33,484 nt of DNA. Source: Hymenobacter terrenus. GTDB taxonomy: Bacteria > Bacteroidota > Bacteroidia > Cytophagales > Hymenobacteraceae. The translations under genes were made by a program, and so were the position numbers. A model generated the notes under the pieces. The model did not search any database. It saw only the letters and a program-made list of their open reading frames with translations, and was not told where the DNA came from. Shown here in pieces: positions 16,238 through 24,345 of the stretch. Within the stretch, counting starts at the first letter, position 1; every line of letters begins with the position of its first letter. Location of the stretch: the NCBI RefSeq assembly GCF_000972495.1, contig NZ_LATM01000038.1, forward strand, positions 1-33,484, written 5' to 3'.

Positions 16238-19120
16238 ATGCATAGCTTACGCAAGCCCCAGTGGGTATTCCTGGTCAATATTGCGCCGTTGGTGCTACTC
16301 ATGGCGCTCTGCTACGGCGAGTTCTCGGTGGTGCACACGCTGCTGCCGGTCGAAAGCGTGGCGCAGTGGCAGTGGTTTGGGCTGGGGTTGGGGGTGCTGG
16401 GGCTGAGTGCGGGCGGCTATGCCGGGCTACAGCTAGTGCGGCGCCAGCCACTGAATGCTTGGTATAGCGTGGTGGTGCTGTTGGCCTACAGCTTGTGGCT
16501 GTGTCTGGCAACTACCCAGGCCAGTGAGCTGCTGCCCGGTAACATCCCCCGCTGGATGGTGCCCACCGACCCGACGCTAATGGCGTGGACGTTTCTGATG
16601 CCCGCGCTGGCCCACGCGCTGCTGGCCCTGGTGGCCAAATTCACCCCCGACGACCGGCCCCAGAAGGCCCTGCCCAACATCGTATTCGCGGTGGCGACGC
16701 CTATCGCTTGGCTAGTCGTATTCCACGTGCTGGAATGGGTTTTGATGTTTGACGGGGGAGGTGCTGTCACGACGGTCATCATCACGGTGCTGCTGGTGCT
16801 CAGTACACTCAGCTTCTTTTTCTTCCTGGTGCGGGCCGTGTACATTATCGCGCTGCGCAAAACAGGTTTCTGGGCCGATAATGAACTGGTTTGGAAAAGC
16901 ATTATCACTACTCTGCTGCCGCTGATAGGGCTGGGCGTCAACAATGGCTTGTTTTTCGGACAGGGGTTTCGGGGTGAAAATGGCATTTTCGGCAACTTTA
17001 GCAGCCCGTGGTTTTACTTCCTGGCCTTGCTGAACGGGGCATTGCTGTGCGTGCCCAGTCCCGTGCGGCCACTGCCACGGCTGCTACTGTTTTTGGGGCG
17101 GAGCGTGCTGTTCGGCTTCACTTTTTACTTCTTCCTGGTCTTCCTGCCGTTTTTGCCGCTATCCATTCCAGCCATTATTCTAATTGGAACGGGGTTTTTG
17201 CTGCTCGCCCCCACGCTGCTGTTTGTGCTGCACGTGCGGCAACTCAGTCTGGACGTGGCAGCCTTGCATGCGGTTTATCCCAGAGCCGCCGTTACGGCAA
17301 CTATGGTAGTGGGGCTGGCGGGGTTGCCGCTGTATTTCACGGGCAGCTACTGGCACAGCCGGCAGGTGCTGCACGAGGCCCTCGCCTACGTGTACACGCC
17401 CGATTACACCAAAACCACGCGGCTGGACGCCGCCACGCTGGCCCGCACCCTGGCCGTGATAAAGCAGCACAAGGACCAGAACCGCGACCTGTTCTTCGGT
17501 AGCCAACTGCCGTACTTGTCGTCCTATTTCAACTGGCTGGTGCTCGATAACCTTATGCTGTCGAACGATAAAATTGCCGACTTGGAGCGGGTATTTACCG
17601 GCGAAGCTGAGGTGCCGGCGCCGGTTTTCCAGTCGTTCGACGGCGCCGCTGGCGGCGCGGCGCCGGAGCTGCGCAACCTCACGGCCAGCAGCACCTACGA
17701 TGCCCGTCAGCAAGCCTGGGTGAGCTGGGTAAACCTGGAAATTGCGAACGCCAACCCTGCCACGCAAAACGGTGAGTATAGCACCACCATCACACTGCCC
17801 ACCGGCTGCTGGGTGAGCGACTATTACCTCACCATCGGCAACCGGCAGGAGCGGGGCATTCTGGCCGAGAAAAAGGCGGCCGCCTGGGTATTTGCCCAAA
17901 TCGTGAACGAAAACCAGAGCCGCGATCCTGGCTTGGTAGCTTACCGGGGCACCAACGAAATTGCCGTGCGCGTGTACCCCGTCATGGGCCGCGAGCCGCG
18001 CCGCACCCGCATCCAACTCCTGCACAAAGAGCCCTGCACGCTGAGCGTAGAAGGCCGCACCATCGCGCTCGGCGACAGCACCATCGCGCCCCCAGTAGCA
18101 GCCCCCGTGGCCACTCCCGGTGGCGGAGTGGTTTACGTGAGTGCCCTGGCCAAGCAGCACTTGCCCCTGGTGCGGCGCCGGCCCTATTATCATTTCCTGC
18201 TTGATGTCTCGGCTAGCCAGGCAACGCCGGTGGCGGCCTACCAGGCGCGCGTTGCCCGGCAGGTGGCCCAGCCCCTGCCCAACGGGGACCCGGCCCGCTT
18301 CAGCTTGGTCAATGCGTACACAACGCCCGTCGCGGCCGGAGCTGACTGGACGCAAGCCCTGGCCCAAACTTCACCGGTGGGCGGCTTCTATCTCACCGGC
18401 GCTATCCGGCGCGTGCTGTTCGACGCGCAGCAGCGCCCCCAGCTGACTTATCCGGTGATAGTGGTTGTGACCGATAGTCTGAAAAAAGCCGTGCTCGACC
18501 AGGATTTTGAGGATTTTAGCAGCGCCTATCCGGAAAGCGACGTGTTTTACGTGCTGAAGGCTGATGGGCAGCTGGTGCCGCACTCGCTGCGCCACGCGTC
18601 GCGCCAGCCCCTTGCGTTGCGGTCGTCGGATAGCGTCCGCGCCGTTGCCATGCCAGCCGCCGTGCGGGTTTGGCCCACTGCCGCTCACCCCCAGGCTTAT
18701 TTGCGCGATAATGACGGGGCCGACATCGTGCTCGGCCAGCCGCAGGCCGTGCCCACGGCCCAGGCCACGCCCGCAAACCGCTGGCTGGCCGGTCTGATGC
18801 TGCGCGGCTACGGCCAGTGGCAAAGCTTCCACCCCGAAACCACCGACCGGGAGCGGGTGCCCTTCATTCAGGCCAGCTTTCGGGTGGGAATCATGACGCC
18901 GTTCACCTCCTACCTGGCCCTGGAAAACGAGGCCCAGAAAGCCGCCTTGCGCCGCAAGCAAACCGAGGTACTGGCCGCTAACGCTTCGTTGGATACGCTG
19001 GAAAACGACGAAACGCATCCTACGGAAACACCCATTGACAGCGGCGTAGCGTTTCTGCTGGTGGCTGGCGCTGTGCTGGCCGGCTGGTACTTGCGGCGCT
19101 CAGGCGCAGTGGTGGCGTAG
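16238..19120 (+). CDS. MSEP-CTERM sorting domain-containing protein (VIT domain)
   Basis: A 960-residue membrane protein of the Bacteroidota MSEP-CTERM family, which is linked to exosortase systems. The N-terminal 370 residues contain about ten membrane helices; QWVFLVNIAPLVLLMALCYG and FYFFLVFLPFLPLSI are typical. A large extracytoplasmic part follows. Residues about 484-613 form a VIT-like domain (AWVSWVNLEI, GCWVSDYYLTIGN, RGILAEKKAAAWVF, RIQLLHKEP). Asp656 in HFLLDVSAS begins a DxSxS-type von Willebrand-like segment. The C-terminus (TPIDSGVAFLLVAGAVLAGW followed by YLRR) has the form of a sorting tail: short motif, hydrophobic helix, basic end. No exosortase gene lies in the window, so any processing enzyme must be encoded elsewhere. 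Function unknown. ATG 16238 opens the first helix correctly. Confidence 0.85.
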   Translation: MHSLRKPQWVFLVNIAPLVLLMALCYGEFSVVHTLLPVESVAQWQWFGLGLGVLGLSAGGYAGLQLVRRQPLNAWYSVVVLLAYSLWLCLATTQASELLPGNIPRWMVPTDPTLMAWTFLMPALAHALLALVAKFTPDDRPQKALPNIVFAVATPIAWLVVFHVLEWVLMFDGGGAVTTVIITVLLVLSTLSFFFFLVRAVYIIALRKTGFWADNELVWKSIITTLLPLIGLGVNNGLFFGQGFRGENGIFGNFSSPWFYFLALLNGALLCVPSPVRPLPRLLLFLGRSVLFGFTFYFFLVFLPFLPLSIPAIILIGTGFLLLAPTLLFVLHVRQLSLDVAALHAVYPRAAVTATMVVGLAGLPLYFTGSYWHSRQVLHEALAYVYTPDYTKTTRLDAATLARTLAVIKQHKDQNRDLFFGSQLPYLSSYFNWLVLDNLMLSNDKIADLERVFTGEAEVPAPVFQSFDGAAGGAAPELRNLTASSTYDARQQAWVSWVNLEIANANPATQNGEYSTTITLPTGCWVSDYYLTIGNRQERGILAEKKAAAWVFAQIVNENQSRDPGLVAYRGTNEIAVRVYPVMGREPRRTRIQLLHKEPCTLSVEGRTIALGDSTIAPPVAAPVATPGGGVVYVSALAKQHLPLVRRRPYYHFLLDVSASQATPVAAYQARVARQVAQPLPNGDPARFSLVNAYTTPVAAGADWTQALAQTSPVGGFYLTGAIRRVLFDAQQRPQLTYPVIVVVTDSLKKAVLDQDFEDFSSAYPESDVFYVLKADGQLVPHSLRHASRQPLALRSSDSVRAVAMPAAVRVWPTAAHPQAYLRDNDGADIVLGQPQAVPTAQATPANRWLAGLMLRGYGQWQSFHPETTDRERVPFIQASFRVGIMTPFTSYLALENEAQKAALRRKQTEVLAANASLDTLENDETHPTETPIDSGVAFLLVAGAVLAGWYLRRSGAVVA

Positions 19121-19463
19121 CCAAGCCGACTCCGGTACGTTGCTACGTCAATGAGAACTGGCTACCCAACTCAGCCACTTGCACGGCTGAGGTCAGAATT
19201 AATAACAAAATAACAAGAGCCGCTTCCTGAATGGGAGCGGCTCTTGTTTGTGATTGGAAGTGCCAGCACAAGCTTTTTCTGACGATTCGGCTGGGTATTT
19301 CACTGCCATTGGTTTCCAGAAGGGATAGTTATAGGACTCATTTTATGTCTTATAGTATCATAAGCTAAGCGTGTTTGCTATATTTGTTTTATGTTTCCGT
19401 GGTTGGCTATTGCATGCCGCTTTAAAGAGAAATTTAATTACCCCCATTTACCCTATTTAACGG
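19121..19463. other. Gene-free stretch with terminator and likely promoter
   Basis: It holds the terminator at 19212-19249. Downstream the DNA is AT-rich. TATATTTG at 19379-19386 fits the Bacteroidota -7 consensus TAnnTTTG and lies 78 bases before the next start codon, but I see no good -33 TTG partner, so it is only a candidate promoter. Confidence 0.45.
19212..19249 (+). terminator. Terminator after the MSEP-CTERM gene
   Basis: A 16-bp stem (19212-19227 with 19233-19248, one T-G pair) encloses a 5-base loop and is followed by a short T-rich run. It lies about 90 bases after the stop codon. Confidence 0.85.
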
Positions 19464-20093
19464 ATGAAGAAATTTTTACTGATAATGTTTTTGGTACTTG
19501 GAGGTGCCACTGCGCCCGTCTGGGCACAGAAGCAGGGAGCTTACAAGGCGCGTTCGGCTAAGCTTGCCGCTGCTGCCGCCCGGGACAAGGCCGCCCGGAC
19601 AAAGAGCGTCGCAAATACCTCTCAACCCGTCACCGAGGGCCCGGAGGTTGCTGAATTGTTGCGAATTGAAGAGGCCTGGGCACAGGCCACCATTCAGAAT
19701 AACGCCGAAGTCATCACGCACCTACTGGCCGAGGAGTACGTAGCCGTCAATTCTCAGGGAGCGGTGACCAACAAGGCCGATGTGCTCTCAGCCATTGCCA
19801 ACGACGATGCTAAGTGCGACATCAACAAAGCCTTCGATTTTATCGTCCGGGTGTATGGCAATACGGGGCTCGTTATTCACAATACCAGCTTCCGGGGCAC
19901 TCTGCGCGGCGTGGCAACGAATGGCGAGTACCGTACGATGCACATGTACGTGAAGCGCGGCGGCAAGTGGCTGGTAGTGGCCAACCAAACCACGTTTGTG
20001 GCGCCCGCGCGGATGACCGTAGTATCCAGAGACAACCCGGAAAATGAGCGGGAGCGGAAGCGAAAAAAAGGCAGAGAGGTGGCTGGTCAGTAG
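19464..20093 (+). CDS. Secreted NTF2-like (DUF4440/SnoaL-type) protein
   Basis: A 209-residue exported protein. Residues 1-21 are a signal peptide (KKFLLIMFLVLGGATAPVWAQ). A basic Ala/Lys/Arg-rich stretch follows (about 22-55). Residues about 63-180 match the cone-shaped NTF2-like fold of DUF4440 proteins: ELLRIEEAWAQATIQNNAEV, LLAEEYVAVNSQGAVTNKAD, then IVRVYGNTGLVIHNTSF and MHMYVKRGGKWLVVANQTTF. The family holds both small enzymes and binding proteins, so no activity is assigned. The C-terminus is a highly basic tail (ERERKRKKGRE). It stands alone between two terminators. Confidence 0.85.
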   Translation: MKKFLLIMFLVLGGATAPVWAQKQGAYKARSAKLAAAAARDKAARTKSVANTSQPVTEGPEVAELLRIEEAWAQATIQNNAEVITHLLAEEYVAVNSQGAVTNKADVLSAIANDDAKCDINKAFDFIVRVYGNTGLVIHNTSFRGTLRGVATNGEYRTMHMYVKRGGKWLVVANQTTFVAPARMTVVSRDNPENERERKRKKGREVAGQ

Positions 20094-20183
20094 AAGGCTA
20101 GCTATTCGCTTTTATTCTTTATTCAGCAAATAATTTTGCCGATTTATTGCTGGCTTCACAATCGAGTAGGGAAGTAAGATATA

Positions 20184-20219
20184 AAAAAGGCGACTCCTGC
20201 TACCAGGAGTCGCCTTTTT
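20184..20219. terminator. Bidirectional terminator
   Basis: A perfect 16-bp stem (AAAAAGGCGACTCCTG at 20184-20199 with 20204-20219) and loop CTAC, with A-run and T-run flanks. It separates the NTF2-like gene from the convergent phospholipase-D-like pseudogene. Confidence 0.9.
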
Positions 20220-20260
20220 GCGTTGGGAGGCTGAAGATTATGTGATTGTTCAAAAGCAGC

Positions 20261-21802
20261 TTATTCCACTACTACGCGGCCTACTTGGGTTGCTTCAGGC
20301 GTGGTTATCTGCACCATGTACAGGCCCGATTTCAGGGCCGTGGCGTCAATTGGTGAGGTCGGTGCCGGTGAGGGGCCGTGGCCGTGCTAGAGCCCCACAT
20401 TTCCTCAAACTCCACGGTGTAGACGTGGGCGAGGGCTTGGCCTTGCACGGCAATCACGTTATTGGGGTCGGTGGCGAGCTAGGCGCCCGTCCAGTTCATT
20501 GAGCCCGTCCAGACGTAGGGCAGGGTACTTTGGGATTGGGGTCGTTAGCATCGATAATCACAAACTTATTGTGTATGCTGCTGGTGCTGCCGGCGGTGTT
20601 CGGGCGGGCAATCCTGGGAATGCCCGCCGTGAGCAGGCCCAAGCTCAGCATGACGGCCTGTTAGCATGGAAAAGGCCAGTTGCTGATTACGGTCTACACA
20701 CTCTAGTACGGTAAGCGAGGCGATGGCGTCTATTTCGAGCAGCTTAATCCTGCGAACTAACGCGGGCGGCCTTGCCACCACTCGTGGTAACCGGCACGGG
20801 CGAGGCCGTTTCCAGCCCGGCCGCATTGCGGGAGCTTACTTCCACGTAGTACGTAGTGCCCGGAAGCAGGCCACTGAGTGTCAAGCTATGGCGGGTCGTC
20901 GGGGTTGCATCAGTCCGCACCTCCTTCAATTGGTTGGCATCAAGACCATAGCGGACGCGGGTGTCGCTGGGGTTGGTGGTCGAGTACACCACCGTGAAGC
21001 CTGTGGGGCTCACGTTGACGGGCATGGGCTGGTTGGTAAGGCCCGGTAACGGGCTGTTAGCTGGACCGCTGCCCGCACTGGTACCTGAGCCCCCACCGGG
21101 CACGAGGTCGGAGGCTAGGCGCGGTAGCAATTGGTAGCCGCCCGTGCCGCCCGGCGCAAACTGGCTCAGCACTCCGCGCACGCTGAAGGATTCGGCGGTG
21201 GGCAGGGTAGCATCAACCAGCCCTTCGGGGCCAGTGCTGGCGCCCCCCACGCGCATCAGCGCGCCGGCTTGGCCATCGAGCAGGTAGTTGGCGTTGCTGG
21301 CCAGGGTGGGGGCCGGGGTGCCAGCGGGGGTAGACAGGCGCTTGACGCCGGTAACCTCAATCAGACGGCTTTCATTGGCCTCCGTGAATGCCGTGGTGAC
21401 CTGTGCTGCGGGCACGGCCAGGGCGTGTAGCCGTTGGCCCGAGGCCAGCTTATGGACCGAGGCGATAGGGTCCATTTCCAGTAGGCCGTTGTAGGTTTTC
21501 AGCTGGCCGGTCACCTGAATGCTGTCGCCGGCGCGCAGTTCGCCATAGCCCGGCAGCTTGGTGGGGTGGGCGTAGAGGGCGAGGCCGGCCTCGGCATCTT
21601 GGATGTAGCGAATGTTGCCCATTTCTGCCCCGTTCAAGACCACTGCCCGCACCGTGACGGTAGTGCCCGTGCCGAGTGCGCGGGCCGCCTTCACACTAAG
21701 GATAGGGGGCACCCGCGGTTGAGTGAACGCCCCAAAAGCAGATGCGGCGGTCCCGGAGTGGCTCAAGAATAAGCAGGCAAGGAATAGTAGTTTCATCATC
21801 AT
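20261..21802 (-). pseudogene. Decayed secreted phospholipase-D-like nuclease with T9SS tail
   Basis: The 5' part (20744-21802, 352 residues) is still open. It has a signal peptide, an OB-like domain (PPILSVKAARALGTGTTVTV, GDSIQVTGQLKTYNG) and a fibronectin type III domain (NVSPTGFTVVYSTT, SGLLPGTTYYVEV). It stops at 20744. Downstream on the same strand, fragments of the expected continuation survive in shifting frames: IPRIARPNTAGSTSSIHNKF running into VIID (HNKFVIID is the HxKx4D motif of phospholipase-D enzymes), then YVWTGSMNWTGA, then a TAG where CAG is expected, then LATDPNNVIAV and VEFEEMWGSSTAT. It ends with LKSGLYMVQITTPEATQ and a TAA at 20261-20263, a T9SS-type ending. At least one frameshift, one nonsense codon and an internal deletion are visible, and an R2 fragment (20643-20655) sits in the damaged part. 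The 5' part could still be made as a truncated secreted protein. Confidence 0.85.
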
Positions 21803-21924
21803 CGCGAAAATTGAAGAATAAGCAGACTGATGGAAGGAGACTGCTACAAAGCTCGCGAAAAATCCTACGCTTTCAGCCTTTGTAAGACTACAAAGACAGG
21901 AGTTTATTATCCGGGGCTAACAAC

Positions 21925-22959
21925 TTATAAAATATTAACTTCCGGATGAAGCTCGACCGCGAACTGCTGGCGGACTGACGCTATTATTTCTTCGGCCAGC
22001 TGGCGCAGGTCGTGGCCGCTGGCGCCGCCGTGGTGCACCAGCACCAGGGCCTGGCGGTCGTGCACGCCGTGGGTGCCGGCACCGGGGCCGCGCCGCAATC
22101 CTTTCCAGCCGGCCCGCTCGATGAGCCAGGCGGCGGGCACCTTCACGCCGCCGGGCACCGGATAGCCGGGCAGGTCGGGGTACTGGCTTTTGAGGTGGTC
22201 AAATTTGGCCTGCGACAGCTCGGGATTCTTGAAGAATGAGCCGGCATTGCCCACCTCGGCCGGGTCGGGTAGCTTGGAGCGGCGGATGTGCACTACGGCC
22301 CGGCTCACGTCGTGCGGCGTGGGCTCGCCCTCGATGCCCAACTCGGCCAGGGTTTCGCTGATGGCGCCGTAGCGCACGTTGGGCTGGGCCTGGCGATGCA
22401 GGCACAGTACCACCGCCGTGACCACAAACTGGTTTTTGAGGGTGTTCTTGAACACGCTTTCGCGGTAGCCGAAGCCGCACTCGCCGGCCGTGAAGACGCG
22501 CAGCTCGCCGGTGCCAATGGCCACGGCTTCCAGATGGTCGAAGGTGTCGCGTAGCTCGGCCCCGTAGGCGCCAATGTTTTGGAGCGGCGCCGCGCCCACC
22601 GTGCCGGGAATGAGCGAGAGGTTTTCGATGCCGCTCAGGCCCTGGTCGAGGGCGTATTCCACGAGGCCGTGCCAGCTTTCGCCGGCGCCGGCCCGCACCA
22701 GGGCGGTACCCGTTTCGCCATCTTCGCTGCTGATTTCGAGGCCGCGAATCTCGTTTTTTAGCACTACGCCGTTGAAGTCCTGTGTGAACAGCAGGTTGGA
22801 GCCGCCGCCGAGGATGAGCTTCTCGGCGTGCTGCACTTCGGGCCGCCGTAGCAACTGGCGTAGCTCATCAGCCGAGGCGAAGCGGGCGAAGTAGCGGGCC
22901 TGCACGTCGAGGCCAAAGGTGTTGTAGGGGCGGAGGGAGACGTTTTCTTCGAGTACCAT
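21925..22959 (-). CDS. murB: UDP-N-acetylmuramate dehydrogenase
   Basis: A 344-residue cytoplasmic FAD enzyme that reduces UDP-GlcNAc-enolpyruvate to UDP-MurNAc with NADPH for peptidoglycan synthesis. Seen: NTFGLDVQARYFARF at the start, FAD-binding GGGSNLLFTQDF, SLIPGTVGAAPLQNIGAYGA, YRESVFKN, the active-site serine in VGNAGSFFKNP and the catalytic glutamate in HPEVNIL at the C-terminus. The long form with a YRES loop and C-terminal Glu corresponds to the E. coli-like type I enzyme. The start at ATG 22957-22959 gives the family N-terminus (MVLEENVSLRPYNTFG); the 16 codons upstream are not family-like. Confidence 0.96.
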   Translation of the reverse strand: MVLEENVSLRPYNTFGLDVQARYFARFASADELRQLLRRPEVQHAEKLILGGGSNLLFTQDFNGVVLKNEIRGLEISSEDGETGTALVRAGAGESWHGLVEYALDQGLSGIENLSLIPGTVGAAPLQNIGAYGAELRDTFDHLEAVAIGTGELRVFTAGECGFGYRESVFKNTLKNQFVVTAVVLCLHRQAQPNVRYGAISETLAELGIEGEPTPHDVSRAVVHIRRSKLPDPAEVGNAGSFFKNPELSQAKFDHLKSQYPDLPGYPVPGGVKVPAAWLIERAGWKGLRRGPGAGTHGVHDRQALVLVHHGGASGHDLRQLAEEIIASVRQQFAVELHPEVNIL

Positions 22960-23057
22960 GCCGCAAAGGTATCGGCGGAACCGGGCGTTGGGTACCCGGC
23001 GCGGCACCTCACCCCGGTCCCCAGAGCCGTTAAGTTCTGCGGTTCGCTCTCCGCACC

Positions 23058-23104
23058 AACCTCACCCCCTGACCACTCTACCTGCCGAGAGGGGAGCCTG
23101 ACGG
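23058..23104. repeat. R3-family repeat copy (degenerate)
   Basis: It begins AACCTCACCCCCTGACC and ends AGGGGAGCCTGACGG. The same ends, on the opposite strand, bound 29289-29347, and the left part matches the arms of 28786-28838. It is shortened relative to those copies. Confidence 0.7.
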
Positions 23105-23300
23105 TTGGGTCATAAGAAGTTGTTTTGAGTCAGGGAGGGCGATGTAGCCATACCTGGCGTCTTGTCGTTGAACGACGTCTACATGACGCCCTGTTAGCAT
23201 GCATTCTCCAACGCACTGCCGCCTAGCTCCGCGTCTCTGACGCGCGCCAGCAGGCAGAGGCACCCGAACAGGCCCGAGAGTTCCGCGCCACATCAATTGC

Positions 23301-23395
23301 TAAGAAGCTGTTTGAGTTAGCAAAAACGGTCATGCTGAGCTCGTCGAAGCATGACCGTTTCAACAGGATTTTCAATTAATTCAAACAGCTTCTTA
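23301..23395. repeat. R2-family nested palindrome
   Basis: Outer arms 23301-23319 and 23377-23395 match as inverted copies with one mismatch (TAAGAAGCTGTTTGA...). Inner arms 23324-23336 and 23348-23360 (AAACGGTCATGCT) match perfectly. The inner part shares GTCATGCTGAGC and CGAAGCAT with the element at 7425-7524. Confidence 0.9.
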
Positions 23396-23398
23396 ATG

Positions 23399-23492
23399 GT
23401 AGCGTAGCAAACGTTTCAGCGTGAAAATGATTGCTACGCTACGCGGCGGCTCTCAAAAGTAGCAATCATTTCAGCGTGAAAATGATTGCTAC
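23399..23492. repeat. Two adjacent hairpins sharing a 24-base direct repeat
   Basis: The first hairpin has 12-bp arms at 23399-23410 and 23431-23442 (GTAGCGTAGCAA). The second has arms 23459-23471 and 23480-23492 (GTAGCAATCATTT). Both contain the same 24 bases (23414-23437 and 23469-23492, core TCAGCGTGAAAATGATTGC). The GTAGCG start links them loosely to R1. Confidence 0.85.
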
Positions 23493-23587
23493 TCCTGTCC
23501 CTTGGGCAGTTCGCCCCGCGGCTGGTTTTCATGTACTGGCTCACTGCTCATGTCGGGCCCCGCTAGGTATAACTGATACTACTCCCC

Positions 23588-23685
23588 GAAGCTGTGTGCG
23601 TTAGTTGAATATCCTACTGAGATGGTCCTGCTGCGCTGCTTCGACCAGCGCAGCAGGACCGTTTTTAGTAACTTAACCAGCTTCT
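23588..23685. repeat. R2-family nested palindrome, second local copy
   Basis: Perfect 15-bp inner arms lie at 23624-23638 and 23646-23660 (GGTCCTGCTGCGCTG) around a 7-base loop. Weaker outer ends GAAGCTG and CAGCTTC lie at 23588 and 23679. Read on the minus strand it aligns with the element at 23301 through AAAAACGGTC, TGCTG and GTCGAAGCA. It ends 27 bases before kptA. Confidence 0.85.
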
Positions 23686-23711
23686 AAAGGCTTTTCGCCA
23701 CCTTTGCGGCT

Positions 23712-24257
23712 ATGGATACCAAGCAAGCCACCCGCCTGAGTAAGTTTTTGAGCCTGCACCTGCGCCACGCGCCGGGGGCCATTGGCCTGGAGTTGCAAGA
23801 AGGCGGCTGGGTGGCGGTAGATGAATTATTGGCGGCCTGCGCGGCGCACGGCCAGCCCATCGGCCGGTCGGAGCTGGATGAGCTGGTGGCTGACAGCGAC
23901 AAGCAGCGCTTCGCCTTCGACGCTACGGGCACCCGCATCCGGGCTCAGCAGGGGCACAGTGTGGCGGTCGATTTGCAGCTCAGCCCCGCCGTGCCGCCGG
24001 CCGTGCTCTACCACGGCACGGCCCCGGCCGCGCTGCCTGCCATCCGGCGCGAGGGCCTGCAGAAAATGAACCGCCACCACGTCCACCTTTCGCCCGACGA
24101 GGAAACCGCCCGCCGCGTGGGCGCCCGTCGCGGCAAGCCGGTTATTCTGACCGTAGAGGCCGGGGCGCTGCACGCGGCCGGCGGCGTTTTTTACGAATCG
24201 GGCAATGGCGTGTGGCTCGTCGAGGCCGTGCCGCCGCAGTACCTGCGCGAAGAATAG
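23712..24257 (+). CDS. kptA: RNA 2'-phosphotransferase (KptA/Tpt1)
   Basis: A 181-residue cytoplasmic enzyme that moves a 2'-phosphate from RNA to NAD, giving ADP-ribose 1'',2''-cyclic phosphate. In eukaryotes this finishes tRNA splicing; the bacterial role is not settled. Family marks seen: RLSKFLSLHLRHAP at residues 8-21, GGWVAVDELL, VADSDKQRFAF, IRAQQGHS, VLYHGTAPAALPAIRREGL, MNRHHVHLSPDEETA, and the C-terminal FYESGNGVWLVEAVPPQYL. The Arg/His set (HLRH, HGT, HVHLS) needed for NAD binding is present. Normal length. It stands alone, with the R2 palindrome just upstream. Confidence 0.96.
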   Translation: MDTKQATRLSKFLSLHLRHAPGAIGLELQEGGWVAVDELLAACAAHGQPIGRSELDELVADSDKQRFAFDATGTRIRAQQGHSVAVDLQLSPAVPPAVLYHGTAPAALPAIRREGLQKMNRHHVHLSPDEETARRVGARRGKPVILTVEAGALHAAGGVFYESGNGVWLVEAVPPQYLREE

Positions 24258-24345
24258 GCTGGGGCGTGGCCGCCGCAGTACGCAGCCATGGCCGGGCTAA
24301 CTGCGTAGAGTAACGCTGTGGGGCGGCACCTTGACATTCTGAGCT

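Larger units (their letters stand above)
22960..23711. other. 750-base gene-free patch rich in palindromes
   Basis: No gene is supported here. It holds members of all three repeat families described in this window: R3-like at 23058-23104, R2 at 23301-23395 and 23588-23685, and tandem GTAGCG-type hairpins at 23399-23492. A 20-base sequence at 23182-23201 recurs at 20649-20668 with one mismatch. Open frames inside are short and disrupted. Confidence 0.75.

Noticed and set aside
20218..21049. Several plus-strand open frames across the nuclease pseudogene
   Set aside because: They are antisense to clear homology (HxKx4D motif, T9SS tail) and have no protein-like motifs.
23399..23492. CRISPR array
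   Set aside because: Only two copies of a 24-base repeat with a 31-base gap, each part of a hairpin; no third unit and no cas genes.
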